Below are positions 1 to 10,135 of a DNA stretch of 64,000 nucleotides, one piece after another. The DNA is taken from positions 62,001 through 126,000 of the forward strand of contig JAUYQZ010000007.1 of the NCBI GenBank assembly GCA_030695415.1, written 5' to 3'. The notes below the pieces were generated by a model. That model was not told the DNA's origin, searched no databases, and saw only the letters and a list, made by a program, of their open reading frames with translations. The DNA is from Hylemonella sp. Lineage in GTDB: Bacteria > Pseudomonadota > Gammaproteobacteria > Burkholderiales > Burkholderiaceae_C. Every line of letters begins with the position of its first letter. Positions within the stretch are counted from its first letter, which is position 1. The translations under genes and the position numbers were made by a program.

Positions 1-228
1 GAAGGCCTGGCGCCCATCATCGTGCAGGAATTGCTGCGTGCCATCCGCCGCATCACGCGCGAGGAGGGCCTGTCGGCCATCATCGTGGAGCAGCATCCGC
101 AGGCCATTCTGGCCATCTCGGATGTGGCCGCTGTGCTGGACCGCGGCACCGTGGTGCACTCGGGCACGGCGCAATCGCTGCTGGACCAGCCCGAGCTGCT
201 GGACCGTCTGCTGGGCGTGGCGCGCTGA
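1..228 (+). CDS. Branched-chain amino acid type ABC transporter ATP-binding protein, LivF-like (3' end only)
   Basis: This is the C-terminal 75 residues of an ABC ATPase; the gene begins before the window. It opens with EGLAPIIVQELL, the D-loop that follows the Walker B acid in LivF proteins. It continues with IIVEQH, whose His is the switch (H-loop) residue. The tail (DRGTVVHSGTAQSLLD) is typical of LivF. The family powers uptake of branched-chain amino acids or, in these bacteria, often aromatic acids and other carboxylates. The Walker A and signature motifs lie outside the window. The substrate cannot be read from this fragment. It precedes a Bug-type binding protein by 34 bases. Confidence 0.85.
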   Translation, partial: EGLAPIIVQELLRAIRRITREEGLSAIIVEQHPQAILAISDVAAVLDRGTVVHSGTAQSLLDQPELLDRLLGVAR

Positions 229-262
229 TCACGCCAGCTTGATTTTTCAAGGAGACTTCGTC

Positions 263-1231
263 ATGCATCTGCTGAATCGCCGTGCCCTCGTCGCCGTGCT
301 GGCCGCCACCCTGGCATCCGCGGGCTGGGCCCAGTCCTTCCCCAGCAAGCCCCTCAAGATCATCGTCCCCTTTGGGCCCGGTGGTGTGGCCGACCTGACC
401 GCCCGTACCGTGGGCCAGAAGCTGAGCCAGACCCTGGGGCAGCCGGTCGTGATCGAGAACAAGCCGGGTGCCGGCGGCATCGGCGCGGCGGATACCGTGG
501 CCAAGTCGGCCCCGGATGGCTACACCCTCTTGCTGATGTCCAATGCCAGCGCCGTGACGGCCACGCTGTTCAACAAGCTGCCCTATGACACGGTCAAGGA
601 CTTCACGCCCGTCAGCACCCTGGGCTTCTTCGACATTGCCGTCGTGACCGCGACCGAGTCCCGCTTCAAGACCCTGGGCGAGGTGCTGGCCTACGCCAGA
701 GCCAATCCCGGCAAGCTCAATGTGGGCAGCATCAATATCGGCAGCACCCAGAACCTCGCCGCCGAACTGTTCAAGTCGAATGCCGGCGTGGACATGCAGA
801 TCGTGCCTTTCAACGGCACGCCTGCAGTCGTCAACGCGCTGCGCGGCGGTCAGATCGACGTGGCCGTCGAGATCGTCTCGCCCATCATGGGGCAGATCAA
901 GGGCGGCGCCCTGCGGGCCCTGGCAATCACGGACACGGAGCGTTCGGCCCTGCTGCCCGACGTGCCCACCAGCAAGGAGGCGGGCCTGCCCAATTACCAG
1001 GCCTCGTCCTGGAATGGGCTGGCCGTGCCCGCCGGCACACCCAAAGACGTGGTGGCCCGCCTGCACCGCGAAATCGCTGCGGCGCTGCAGGATCCCGAGG
1101 TCAGCAAGAAGCTGCGCGACCTCAACATCGAGCCCCGCTCCAGCACGCCCGAGCAGACCCAGGCCTTCCTGCAGAGCGAGATCAAGCGCTGGGGTGACGT
1201 GATCATCAAGGCGAACATTCCGCGCCAGTAA
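263..1231 (+). CDS. Bug/TctC-family periplasmic solute-binding protein
   Basis: The product is 322 aa with a Sec signal peptide (MHLLNRRALVAVLAATLASA, then GWAQ). The mature start SFPSKPLKIIVPFGPGGVAD is the hallmark first strand and loop of the Bordetella uptake gene (Bug) family. It also carries VIENKPGAGG and PDGYTLL, both family signatures. Bug proteins bind carboxylates and other small organic ligands in the periplasm. They are hugely amplified in Burkholderiales, mostly without dedicated membrane partners. I chose the ATG at 263 because GGAGA lies at 251-255; the longer open frame upstream overlaps the ABC gene. A strong terminator follows. The ligand is not predictable. Confidence 0.9.
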   Translation: MHLLNRRALVAVLAATLASAGWAQSFPSKPLKIIVPFGPGGVADLTARTVGQKLSQTLGQPVVIENKPGAGGIGAADTVAKSAPDGYTLLLMSNASAVTATLFNKLPYDTVKDFTPVSTLGFFDIAVVTATESRFKTLGEVLAYARANPGKLNVGSINIGSTQNLAAELFKSNAGVDMQIVPFNGTPAVVNALRGGQIDVAVEIVSPIMGQIKGGALRALAITDTERSALLPDVPTSKEAGLPNYQASSWNGLAVPAGTPKDVVARLHREIAAALQDPEVSKKLRDLNIEPRSSTPEQTQAFLQSEIKRWGDVIIKANIPRQ

Positions 1232-1271
1232 ACGGCAGGCTGAGGCCGGGCTGGAGGCGCGGTCCCAAATG

Positions 1272-1298
1272 AAAAAGCGGTCCAAGGGACCGTTTTTT
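1272..1298 (+). terminator. Rho-independent terminator after the Bug-type gene
   Basis: A perfect 6-bp stem CGGTCC (1278-1283) / GGACCG (1287-1292) has an AAG loop. An A-run precedes it and six T follow (1293-1298). It ends the rightward transcript from the solute-binding gene. The A-run upstream could let it work weakly in the other direction for the leftward amidohydrolase gene. Confidence 0.85.
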
Positions 1299-1372
1299 CA
1301 TGGGGCTCGCTCCTCGCGCCGGACGCTCAAGAGACGTCGGCCCTATGAGGTCGCAAGCAAGAAGTCAGGATG

Positions 1373-2440
1373 TCAAGGCGGCTTCTCGGCGTCCGGTCTT
1401 TTTGTTTCGGCCTGCTGGATGGGGGTGTCGGCTGCATCGCTCAAGCCAAAGACGCGTAGTGCATTCTTGTAGGCCACTTTCTCGGCAGTCCCGGGTGTCA
1501 GTTGTGCCAGAACGCCGCTGCGTATCGCAGCAACCACCTCATCGTAGGTTGACCAACGATGCACATCGTCCATGGCCACCATGAAACGGTCCGGATAGTC
1601 CTCGATCAGCTGTTTCCATTCAGGCTTGATACCCGGCTTGGAAAAGAGGCTGTCGCCCCAGAAAATGGTGCGGGCCGGGTCCCTGGCACTTTCGGCCGCA
1701 CCCTGGGGCGGGCTGCGAAAGCCGAGGTCACAGAGCACATTGGCATGTTTCTCGAAGAGGAGGCGTATATCCGCCGCGTTGGTCGTCTTGCCGCAGTGCG
1801 AGAGCAGGACCACGCCACGTGCATCGGATGCCAGCAATTTGCCCAGTTCCTCGACCGACTGGGGGTGCCATTGCATGTGCATGGGCAAAGGCACCTTGTA
1901 TTTGATGGAAAGCCTGTAGAGCTCGACAAATACAGGGGAGTCGGTTGCCACACGTCGGGCTAAAAGTCGTATCGTGGTGGAGGTCTCTGCATTCGGGAAG
2001 GTCTCCGAAATGACATGGCGCCCCGCCCCCAGGCGTTCATCGATCAGTTGGAGGACCACATGACGACGCGCATTGGGTTCGCCGGCGTAGAGCTGTGTAC
2101 CCGCGTCAGATTCTGCTTCCTGAAGTTCCTGCCAACCTACAGCGGGCAAGAAGCGGTCGCCCAGCACTTTCTTGTACTCCAGATCCCGTGCAAACGACGA
2201 GTCCTTCTTCATGAAGGCCGCCGGGCCGGCTGCTCCAGCGCTCACGACCCAGCGGATGTTGTGCCTATCCAGTCGGGCCTTCAGATCCTCAGCGGTCATG
2301 AACGGCATTTGATGGAAATGCACATCCGCGATAGGCAGTGTCGCCGCGTGGGTCGTTGCAGGCTGTGCCTGGGCCAGCTTGGCCATGCACAACACCAGGG
2401 CCGGCAGCACGAACTGGCTGGACAGTCGTAGAGGTTTCAT
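1373..2440 (-). CDS. Exported amidohydrolase-family (TIM-barrel) metal-dependent hydrolase
   Basis: The product is 355 aa. The N-terminus MKPLRLSSQFVLPALVLCMAKLAQA looks like a cleavable signal peptide, so it probably acts in the periplasm. The mature protein starts with the metal-binding HxH strand (IADVHFHQMP, about residues 38-47). It later has VVLLSHCGK and TIFWGDSLF, which fit the later His and the catalytic Asp of amidohydrolase_2 proteins. It stands alone between terminator-like DNA and aroE, so context gives no substrate. The C-terminus is a hydrophilic tail (TKRPDAEKPP). Family membership is reasonably secure; function is unknown. Confidence 0.72.
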   Translation of the reverse strand: MKPLRLSSQFVLPALVLCMAKLAQAQPATTHAATLPIADVHFHQMPFMTAEDLKARLDRHNIRWVVSAGAAGPAAFMKKDSSFARDLEYKKVLGDRFLPAVGWQELQEAESDAGTQLYAGEPNARRHVVLQLIDERLGAGRHVISETFPNAETSTTIRLLARRVATDSPVFVELYRLSIKYKVPLPMHMQWHPQSVEELGKLLASDARGVVLLSHCGKTTNAADIRLLFEKHANVLCDLGFRSPPQGAAESARDPARTIFWGDSLFSKPGIKPEWKQLIEDYPDRFMVAMDDVHRWSTYDEVVAAIRSGVLAQLTPGTAEKVAYKNALRVFGLSDAADTPIQQAETKRPDAEKPP

Positions 2441-2504
2441 GTGGCTAATCAGAGTTGGCAGTTGTTCTATTTGACATGTCCGGATTCGCCGCGCTACCCA
2501 TGGT

Positions 2505-3350
2505 TTACCCGATCGTGTCCTCCACCATGCGCCGCAGTTCCGGCGTCACCTCGGGCAGCACGCCGAACCAGTGCTGGAAGGCCGGACGGGCCTGGTTGAG
2601 CAGCATGCCGAGGCCGTTGACGGTGGCGTTGCCGCGCTCACGTGCAGCAGCCAGCAGCGGGGTCTCCAGCGGCACGTAGATGATGTCGCAGACCAGGGCG
2701 TGCCTGGGCAGCCGCTCCAAGGAAATCTCCAGGGGCTCCTGCCCCTTCATGCCCAGGCTGGTGGTGTTCACCAGCAGGGCTGCGCCCTCCAGCGCGTCTT
2801 CGCGCTGTTCCCAGGGGTAGGCGCGGATCGGCCCACCGAACTCGGCGGCCAGGGCCTGCGCCTTGTCCGGGCTGCGGTTGCACAGGCGGATTTCTCTGGC
2901 CCCGCGTTCGGCCAGCGCGACCAGGATGGCGCGCGCCGCGCCGCCCGCACCCAGCACGGTGACCGGGCCGGCATCGGCGCGCCAATCGGGCTGAGCGTCC
3001 AGCAGGCTCTGGATGAAACCATAGGCGTCGGTGTTGTAGCCACTCAGGCGGCCATCCTTGTCGACAACCACGGTGTTGATGGCGCCGATGCGCGCGGCCA
3101 GCGGGTCGATGCGGTCCACCAGCGCCATCGCCGCCACCTTGTGCGGGATGGTGATGTTGCAGCCGGCAAAGCCCAGAGCCGGCAGGCCGCGCACGGCGTC
3201 GGCAATCCGTTCGGGCTGCACGGGCAGCAGCACATAGTGGCCGTTCAGCCCGTAGTGGCGGATCCAGTGGCCGTGGATGGCGGGCGAGCGCGAGTGCGCC
3301 ACCGGCCAGCCCATCACGCCGGCGAGTGTGTAGGGGGTGTCAGTTGCCAT
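2505..3350 (-). CDS. aroE: Shikimate dehydrogenase (NADP+)
   Basis: A 281-aa protein of full family length that reduces 3-dehydroshikimate to shikimate. The substrate-binding SRSP is near residue 20. The catalytic Lys is in NITIPHK (about 64-70) and the catalytic Asp in GYNTDAYGF (about 103-111). The Rossmann loop is GAGGAARAIL and the C-terminal GLGMLLNQARPAFQHW is conserved. It lies 15 bases downstream of a LysR gene on the same strand. It also sits next to protocatechuate catabolism genes, so a catabolic quinate/shikimate dehydrogenase role is possible. The sequence itself fits ordinary AroE. Confidence 0.92.
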   Translation of the reverse strand: MATDTPYTLAGVMGWPVAHSRSPAIHGHWIRHYGLNGHYVLLPVQPERIADAVRGLPALGFAGCNITIPHKVAAMALVDRIDPLAARIGAINTVVVDKDGRLSGYNTDAYGFIQSLLDAQPDWRADAGPVTVLGAGGAARAILVALAERGAREIRLCNRSPDKAQALAAEFGGPIRAYPWEQREDALEGAALLVNTTSLGMKGQEPLEISLERLPRHALVCDIIYVPLETPLLAAARERGNATVNGLGMLLNQARPAFQHWFGVLPEVTPELRRMVEDTIG

Positions 3351-3365
3351 GGTTAGTCTGCGTGT

Positions 3366-4283
3366 TCATGCGGTGGTCGGGATGGCGCCGAAGACCTCAC
3401 CCGTCACCTGCTGGATCAACTCCAGCATCGCCTGCTGCGTCATGGTGGTGGTGCGGCCGGCGGCCGTGGCCAGTGCCAGGCGGCTGGCCAGGCGGGGTTT
3501 GTCGATGGCGCGCGCCTGATAGGCCTCGGGCTTCTGCATGGTGGCCAGCGCGTACTTGGGCAGCACGGCGTAGCCTGCACCGTCGGCCACCAGGTCCAGG
3601 ATGGCGGCCACGCCGTCGATCTCCAGGCTGATCTCGGGTTTGCAGCCGATGCCGGCCATCTCGGTTTCCACCACCATGCGGATCGCGTTGGGCCGGCTCG
3701 GGATGACCAGGGGCAGGGCGCTGACCTCCTTCAGGCTGATGGGCTGCGTCTTGGCCTTGCTGCGTGGCGGGCGCGGCCCGATCAGGAACAGCTCCTCGTC
3801 CAGCAGCGGCAGGGTGTTGAGCTCGGGGCTGGCCGGCGGGTTGTAGAGCAGGGCGATGTCCAGCCGTCCGGTCAGCAGGCTTTCCTGCATGGAGATCGTC
3901 AGCCCCTCGCTGATGGACAGCGCGGCACTGGGCAGGCGCTTGCGGAAGGCGCGCGTGAGCGGCACCGTCAGCATGCGGGCGATGCTCGGCGGCAAGCCCA
4001 GGGCCACGCGGCCGGCCAGGGCACCGCGCACGCGGCCCAGGTCTTCGCGCGCGCGCTCCACCTGGTGCAGGATGCCGCGGCCGTGCTCCAGCAGCAGCTT
4101 GCCGGCATCGGTGGTCGTGACGCCGCGGCCGTTGCGCAACAGCAGGTTCTGCCGCAGCTCCACCTCCAGCAGGCGCACCTGGCGGCTGAGCGCCGGCTGG
4201 GCAATGTTCAGCACCCCGGCGGCGCGCGTGAAACTGCCCAGTTCGGCTACACGCACGAAATATTCGAGTTGTTTGAGGTCCAT
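3366..4283 (-). CDS. LysR-family transcriptional regulator, divergent from the protocatechuate operon
   Basis: The product is 305 aa when started at MDLKQLEYFVRVAELG; an open frame extends 30 codons upstream but has no family character. The winged helix-turn-helix covers about residues 1-60 (FTRAAGVLNIAQPALSRQVRLLE) and the effector domain about 90-300. It faces the protocatechuate 4,5-cleavage operon across about 133 bases, the classical LysR arrangement. It is therefore the probable regulator of that operon, functionally like PmdR/LigR. That role is inference from position. A palindrome CATT-N7-AATG at 4307-4321 is a candidate binding site. aroE follows closely on the same strand. Confidence 0.88.
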   Translation of the reverse strand: MDLKQLEYFVRVAELGSFTRAAGVLNIAQPALSRQVRLLEVELRQNLLLRNGRGVTTTDAGKLLLEHGRGILHQVERAREDLGRVRGALAGRVALGLPPSIARMLTVPLTRAFRKRLPSAALSISEGLTISMQESLLTGRLDIALLYNPPASPELNTLPLLDEELFLIGPRPPRSKAKTQPISLKEVSALPLVIPSRPNAIRMVVETEMAGIGCKPEISLEIDGVAAILDLVADGAGYAVLPKYALATMQKPEAYQARAIDKPRLASRLALATAAGRTTTMTQQAMLELIQQVTGEVFGAIPTTA

Positions 4284-4306
4284 GCTTTGCGGGATAGCTT
4301 CGACTT

Positions 4307-4321
4307 CATTATGCCGAAATG
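4307..4321. promoter_or_regulatory. Candidate LysR operator between the regulator and the protocatechuate operon
   Basis: The imperfect palindrome CATT-ATGCCGA-AATG starts 24 bases upstream of the LysR start codon. It lies in the divergent gap to the rightward operon. LysR sites are typically short interrupted dyads in this position. This is only a sequence-based candidate. Confidence 0.3.
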
Positions 4322-4416
4322 CGATACCTGCTAGAAACGGCTCCGCCTTGGCACGGCGGGGCCGGGTGGCCACAATCGCTGCTTAAGCCCAGCAACGCAA
4401 ACTGCCTGTTTCCCTC

Positions 4417-5106
4417 ATGAGCACTCCCATCCTGGGCATTTCCTCCATGGCCACCCGCCAGGTGCTGGCCGAGCTGGTGGACGCCTACCAGCAGCACGCG
4501 GGCCAGCGTGTGGCCATCGAGTCGGTGGGCGGCGTGGATGCGGCCCGGCGCGTGCAGGCCGGCGAGGCTTTTGATGTCGTGATCCTGGCCTCCGATGCCA
4601 TCGACAAGCTCATCGCCTCCGGCCATGTGCTGGCCGGCAGCAAGGTGGACCTGGTGCGCTCGGGCGTGGCCGTCGCTGTGCGCGCCGGCACCCCGAAGCC
4701 CGACATCTCCAGCGAGGACGCGGTACGCCAGGCCATCCTGGCGGCGCGCAACATCAGCTACTCCACCGGACCCAGCGGCGTGGCGCTGGCGAAATTGTTC
4801 GAGCGCTGGGGCATCGCCGAGCAGATCGGGGACCGCATCGTGACCCCCCCGCCGGGCATCCCCGTGGGCAGTCTGGTCGCCAAGGGCGAGGTGGCGCTGG
4901 GTTTCCAGCAGCTCAGCGAGATGCTGAACATCGAAGGCCTCAGCGTGCTGGGCCCGCTGCCACCGGCCATCCAGATCATCACCACTTTTTCGGCCGGCGT
5001 TTGCGTAACGAGCCAGCAGGCCGGTGCCGTGCGCGCCATGCTGGCCTATATGGCCTCGCCCGCTGCGTCAGAGGCGAAACGCCGCCAGGGCATGGACCCG
5101 GCCTGA
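4417..5106 (+). CDS. ModA-like substrate-binding domain protein without signal peptide, first gene of the protocatechuate operon
   Basis: The product is 229 aa and resembles molybdate-type periplasmic binding proteins (type II fold). It shows ISSMATRQVLAELVDAY, then FDVVILASDAIDKLIASG, then SYSTGPSGVALAKLFERWG and VALGFQQLSEML. Unlike true ModA it has no N-terminal signal peptide, starting directly MSTPILGISSMA, so it may be cytoplasmic. No ModB or ModC permease gene is near. It is 27 bases upstream of ligJ and probably cotranscribed. It may be a cytoplasmic sensor or a small-molecule binder that serves the pathway; that is inference. A missed upstream start encoding a signal peptide looks unlikely. 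Confidence 0.72.
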   Translation: MSTPILGISSMATRQVLAELVDAYQQHAGQRVAIESVGGVDAARRVQAGEAFDVVILASDAIDKLIASGHVLAGSKVDLVRSGVAVAVRAGTPKPDISSEDAVRQAILAARNISYSTGPSGVALAKLFERWGIAEQIGDRIVTPPPGIPVGSLVAKGEVALGFQQLSEMLNIEGLSVLGPLPPAIQIITTFSAGVCVTSQQAGAVRAMLAYMASPAASEAKRRQGMDPA

Positions 5107-5133
5107 ATCGAATCTGAATCCCAGGAGACCGTT

Positions 5134-6174
5134 ATGAAAAAACCCATGATCATCGACATCCACGGCCACTACACCACCGCCCCCAAGGCGCTGGAGGCCT
5201 GGCGCAACCAGCAGATCGCCGGCATCAAGGACCCGGCCCTCATGCCTAAAGTGGCGGACCTGAAGATCAGCGACGACGAACTGCGCGAGTCGATCGAGGC
5301 CAACCAGCTCCGGCTCATGAAAGAGCGCGGCTCCGACCTCACCATCTTCAGCCCGCGCGCCAGCTTCATGGCGCACCACATCGGCGACTTCAATGTGTCC
5401 AGCACCTGGGCCGCCATCTGCAACGAGCTTTGCTACCGCGTGAGCCAGCTGTTTCCCGACTCTTTCGTGCCCGCGGCCATGCTGCCGCAAAGCCCCGGCG
5501 TCGACCCGGCCACCTGCATCCCCGAGCTGGAAAAGTGCGTTCAGCAATACGGCAACGTCGGCATCAACCTGAACCCCGATCCGTCTGGCGGCCACTGGAC
5601 CAGCCCGCCGCTGACCGACCGGCAGTGGTACCCCATCTACGAAAAGATGGTCGAGTACGACATCCCGGCCATGATCCATGTGTCCACCAGCTGCAATGCC
5701 TGCTTCCACACCACCGGCGCGCACTACCTGAACGCCGACACCACGGCCGTCATGCAGCTGATCCAGGGTGACCTGTTCAAGGACTTCCCCACGCTGAAAT
5801 TCATCATCCCGCACGGCGGCGGCGCCGCGCCCTACCACTGGGGCCGTTTCCGCGGCCTGGCGCAGGAGATGAAGAAGCCGCTGCTGAGCGAGCACCTGCT
5901 CAAGAACATCTACTTCGACACCTGCGTCTACCACCAGCCCGGCATCGACCTGCTGACCCGTGTGATTCCGGTGGACAACATCCTGTTCGCCTCCGAAATG
6001 ATTGGCGCCGTGCGCGGCATCGACCCCGAGACCGGTGCCTATTACGACGACACCAAGCGCTACGTGCAGGCCACGCCGCACCTCAACGAGGAACAGCGCT
6101 TCAAGGTCTATGAGGGCAACGCGCGCCGTGTGTTCTCGCGCCTGGACGCGCAGCTGAAAGCCAAGGGCAAGTAA
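5134..6174 (+). CDS. ligJ: 4-oxalomesaconate hydratase (amidohydrolase family), LigJ/PmdE
   Basis: A 346-aa cytoplasmic protein that hydrates 4-oxalomesaconate to 4-carboxy-4-hydroxy-2-oxoadipate in protocatechuate 4,5-cleavage. The metal-binding HxH is in [10 protein letters not shown] (about residues 5-14). Internal landmarks are [20 protein letters not shown] and [17 protein letters not shown], whose His ligands fit the LigJ branch of the amidohydrolase superfamily. An AGGAGA ribosome site precedes the ATG. It is followed by a palindromic repeat and then by the aldolase gene. Assignment is strong because all neighbouring steps of the same pathway are present. Confidence 0.9.
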   Translation: MKKPMIIDIHGHYTTAPKALEAWRNQQIAGIKDPALMPKVADLKISDDELRESIEANQLRLMKERGSDLTIFSPRASFMAHHIGDFNVSSTWAAICNELCYRVSQLFPDSFVPAAMLPQSPGVDPATCIPELEKCVQQYGNVGINLNPDPSGGHWTSPPLTDRQWYPIYEKMVEYDIPAMIHVSTSCNACFHTTGAHYLNADTTAVMQLIQGDLFKDFPTLKFIIPHGGGAAPYHWGRFRGLAQEMKKPLLSEHLLKNIYFDTCVYHQPGIDLLTRVIPVDNILFASEMIGAVRGIDPETGAYYDDTKRYVQATPHLNEEQRFKVYEGNARRVFSRLDAQLKAKGK

Positions 6175-6195
6175 ATACGCAACAGACCGATCCCT

Positions 6196-6257
6196 CGTTC
6201 GGGCTGAGCCTGTCGAAGCCCGTCCTGAGCTTGGCGAAGGGCCCTTCGTCAGGCTCA
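6196..6257. repeat. Dispersed palindromic repeat, copy 1 (inside the ligJ-ligK gap)
   Basis: The left arm reads CGTTCGGGCTGAGCCTGTCG followed by AAGCCC. The right arm is its inverted counterpart ending GAGAACG. A partial third arm (TCCTGAGCTTGGCGAAGGG) lies between, so this copy is compound. Similar elements occur at 10136-10189 and 18197-18268. Transcribed as RNA it would fold into a long hairpin between two operon genes. Confidence 0.8.
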
Positions 6258-6289
6258 GGGAGAACGGAAAACCAACAAAGGAAAACACC

Positions 6290-6982
6290 ATGAGCGTCAA
6301 CGCACCCCTGGGCATCGTCAAGCGCAACATCGTGCGCGCCGATGCCGCCGCTGTCGAGAAAATGGGAAAGTACGGTGTGGCCACCGTGCACGAGGCCCAG
6401 GGCCGCATCGGCCTGATGCAGACCTATATGCGCCCCATCTATCCCGGCGCCCGGATTGCTGGCCCCGCCGTCACTGTGCTGCTGCACCCGGGCGACAACT
6501 GGATGCTGCATGTGGTGGCCGAGCAGATCAAGCCGGGCGACATTGTCGTGGCGGCCCTGTCTTCGCCCAACACCGACGGCTTCTTCGGCGACCTGCTGGC
6601 CACCAGCTTCAAGGCGCGCGGCGCACGCGGCCTGATCATCGACGGCGGTTGCCGCGACATCGCGGAACTCCAGGCCATGGACTTCCCGGTCTGGAGCCGT
6701 GCCATCAGCGCCAAGGGCACCATCAAGGCCACGCTGGGTTCGGTGAACATCCCCGTGGTCTGCGCCGGCATGATCGTCAACCCGGGCGACGCCATCGTGG
6801 CCGATGACGACGGCGTGGTCGTCGTCAACGCCGCCGACGCACAGAAGGTGGCCGATGCCGCCGCAGCCCGCGAGTCCTTCGAGGGCGAGAAGCGCGCCAA
6901 GCTGGCGTCCGGTGTGCTGGGCCTGGACATGTACAAATTCCGCGAGCCGCTGGAAAAGCTGGGCCTGAAGTACATCGACTAA
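6290..6982 (+). CDS. ligK: 4-carboxy-4-hydroxy-2-oxoadipate aldolase / oxaloacetate decarboxylase (LigK/PmdK)
   Basis: The product is 230 aa, the usual length of the RraA-like class II aldolase family. It cleaves 4-carboxy-4-hydroxy-2-oxoadipate into pyruvate and oxaloacetate, the last step of the pathway. The conserved core includes [16 protein letters not shown] near the start, then [20 protein letters not shown] and [10 protein letters not shown]. These hold the Arg and Asp residues that bind substrate and divalent metal in this family. GGAAAA precedes the ATG. The gene lies 115 bases after ligJ across a palindromic repeat. Confidence 0.93.
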   Translation: MSVNAPLGIVKRNIVRADAAAVEKMGKYGVATVHEAQGRIGLMQTYMRPIYPGARIAGPAVTVLLHPGDNWMLHVVAEQIKPGDIVVAALSSPNTDGFFGDLLATSFKARGARGLIIDGGCRDIAELQAMDFPVWSRAISAKGTIKATLGSVNIPVVCAGMIVNPGDAIVADDDGVVVVNAADAQKVADAAAARESFEGEKRAKLASGVLGLDMYKFREPLEKLGLKYID

Positions 6983-7016
6983 GTTCTCCGTCTACACGCC
7001 ACAAGAGGGGACAAGT

Positions 7017-7826
7017 ATGAACATGTTGCGCAGAAGCGGCTTCCTGGGCTTGCTGGCCGCGGTCACGCTGCTGGCCGGCTGCGCCGTCACGCCGCCCCCG
7101 GCACCCACGCCCCAGGTGCGCGCCGCACTGGCACCCGATGGCAAGCTGCGCGTCGGCGTCTACTCGGGCAGCCCGACCTCGATGGTGACGGACAAGAACG
7201 GCAAGGTGACGGGCGTGGCCTACGAGCTGGGCAACGAGCTGGCACGCTGGCTGGGCGTGTCGGTTGAATTGGTCGAGTACAAGCGCATTGCCGAAGTGAT
7301 CGAGGCCATGAAGATCGGCGAGGTGGACTTCACCTTCACCAACGCCACCGAGGCGCGTGCGCGCGATGTCAACTTCACCCTGCCCCTGGTCAGCCTGGAG
7401 CTGGGCTACCTGGTGCCGGCCGGCAGCCCGCTGCAAAACACCAGCGAGATCGACCGCGCGGGCATCAAGGTTGGCGTCAGCCAGGGCAGCACCTCGCAGG
7501 GCGTGCTCACGCGCAGCTACAAGCAGGCCCAGGTGGTGCCACAGCCCACCCTCAAGGCGGCGTCCGAGCAATTGGCCGCGCGCAAGCTCGATGCCTTTGC
7601 GACCAACAAGGGCATCCTGTACGAAATGGCCGACGGCCTGCCCGGCGCGCGCGTGCTGGACGGCCGCTGGGGCCTGGAGAACCTGGCCATTGCCATTCCC
7701 AAGGGGCGTGAGGCCGGGCTGTCCTACCTGAGCAGTTTCGCGCTGGCCGTGCGCCGCGACGGCACCCTGCAGTCCGCCATCGACCGTGCCGGCCTGCGCG
7801 GCGCGGTCGAGCCGGCCCTGCGGTGA
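7017..7826 (+). CDS. Family-3 solute-binding lipoprotein inside the protocatechuate operon
   Basis: The product is 269 aa with a lipoprotein signal peptide ending in the lipobox LAGC (Cys about residue 22), so it is a membrane-anchored periplasmic protein. The rest fits SBP_bac_3 (amino-acid type) binding proteins: KLRVGVYSGSPTSMV, VTGVAYELGNELARWLGV, IGEVDFTFTNATEARARDV and IKVGVSQGSTSQGVLTRSY. No ABC permease or ATPase gene is adjacent. Its place between ligK and ligI suggests it captures an aromatic acid or pathway compound, or feeds a transporter encoded elsewhere. The ligand is unknown. AGAGGGGA precedes the start. Confidence 0.85.
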   Translation: MNMLRRSGFLGLLAAVTLLAGCAVTPPPAPTPQVRAALAPDGKLRVGVYSGSPTSMVTDKNGKVTGVAYELGNELARWLGVSVELVEYKRIAEVIEAMKIGEVDFTFTNATEARARDVNFTLPLVSLELGYLVPAGSPLQNTSEIDRAGIKVGVSQGSTSQGVLTRSYKQAQVVPQPTLKAASEQLAARKLDAFATNKGILYEMADGLPGARVLDGRWGLENLAIAIPKGREAGLSYLSSFALAVRRDGTLQSAIDRAGLRGAVEPALR

Positions 7827-7857
7827 AGTCAACATTCAAGAATTACCCGAGAGAACC

Positions 7858-8790
7858 ATGAGCAAACCCACCACGGGCCCCTTCGAGAAAACCACCGGCT
7901 GGATGGACTGGTACACCGGCCCCAGCAAGCCGCGCTTCCAGCTGCCCGCGGGCGCGGTGGACGCGCACTGCCACGTCTTCGGCCCCGGCGCCGAATTCCC
8001 CTATGCCCCCGAGCGCAAGTACACCCCGTGTGATGCCAGCAAGGCGCAATTGTTCGCCCTGCGCGACCACCTGGGCTTTGCGCGCAACGTCATCGTGCAG
8101 GCCACCTGCCACGGCGCCGACAACCGCGCCCTGGTCGATGCCTGCCTGTCCAGCAACGGCCGTGCGCGCGGCGTGGCCACCGTCAGGCGCAGCGTCACGG
8201 ATGAAGAGCTGCAGAAGCTGCACGCCGCCGGTGTGCGCGGTGTGCGGTTCAACTTCGTCAAGCGCCTGGTGGACTTCACGCCCAAGGACGAGCTGCTGGA
8301 AATCGCCGGCCGCATCCACAAGCTGGGCTGGCACGTGGTGATCTACTTCGAGGCCGTGGACCTGCCCGAGCTGTGGGACTTCTTCACCGCCCTGCCCACC
8401 ACCGTGGTGGTGGACCACATGGGTCGCCCCGACGTGAGCAAGCCCGTGGACGGCCCCGAGTTCGCGCTCTTCCTCAAGTACATGCGCGAGCACAAGAATG
8501 TCTGGAGCAAGGTCAGCTGCCCTGAGCGCCTGTCGGTCGCGGGCCCCAAGGCCCTCAACGGCGAGCAGAATGCGTATCGCGATGTGATTCCGTTTGCCCA
8601 GCGCATCGTGCAGGAGTTTCCCGACCGCGTGCTCTGGGGCACCGACTGGCCGCACCCCAACCTGAAAGACCACATGCCCGACGACGGCCTGCTGGTGGAC
8701 TTCATCCCCCACATCGCGCCGACGGCCGAGCTGCAGCGCAAGCTGCTGGTGGACAATCCCATGCGCCTTTACTGGCCGGAGGAGAAATAA
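7858..8790 (+). CDS. ligI: 2-pyrone-4,6-dicarboxylate hydrolase (LigI/PmdD)
   Basis: A 310-aa amidohydrolase-superfamily enzyme that opens 2-pyrone-4,6-dicarboxylate to 4-oxalomesaconate. Family landmarks are AVDAHCHVFGPGAEFPYAPE with the HxH, GVRGVRFNFVKR, TVVVDHMGRPD and VLWGTDWPHPNL with the catalytic Asp. LigI does not need a metal even though the HxH remains. The start at 7858 (MSKPTTGPFEKTTGW) was chosen over a longer frame because it follows the upstream stop and matches the family N-terminus. Its TAA is immediately followed by the ligA ATG. Confidence 0.95.
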   Translation: MSKPTTGPFEKTTGWMDWYTGPSKPRFQLPAGAVDAHCHVFGPGAEFPYAPERKYTPCDASKAQLFALRDHLGFARNVIVQATCHGADNRALVDACLSSNGRARGVATVRRSVTDEELQKLHAAGVRGVRFNFVKRLVDFTPKDELLEIAGRIHKLGWHVVIYFEAVDLPELWDFFTALPTTVVVDHMGRPDVSKPVDGPEFALFLKYMREHKNVWSKVSCPERLSVAGPKALNGEQNAYRDVIPFAQRIVQEFPDRVLWGTDWPHPNLKDHMPDDGLLVDFIPHIAPTAELQRKLLVDNPMRLYWPEEK

Positions 8791-10129
<1,339 letters not shown>

Positions 10130-10135
10130 ACCTCC

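Noticed and set aside
80-1285. Long minus-strand open frame opposite the Bug-type gene
   Set aside because: It is a high-GC shadow of the real gene: no recognisable domain, His/Gly/Gln-rich composition, and the plus-strand frame has a clear signal peptide and family motifs.
4284-4373. Longer N-terminus for the LysR regulator (start at 4373)
   Set aside because: The extra 30 residues have no LysR character, and MDLKQLEYF at 4283 is the canonical family start.
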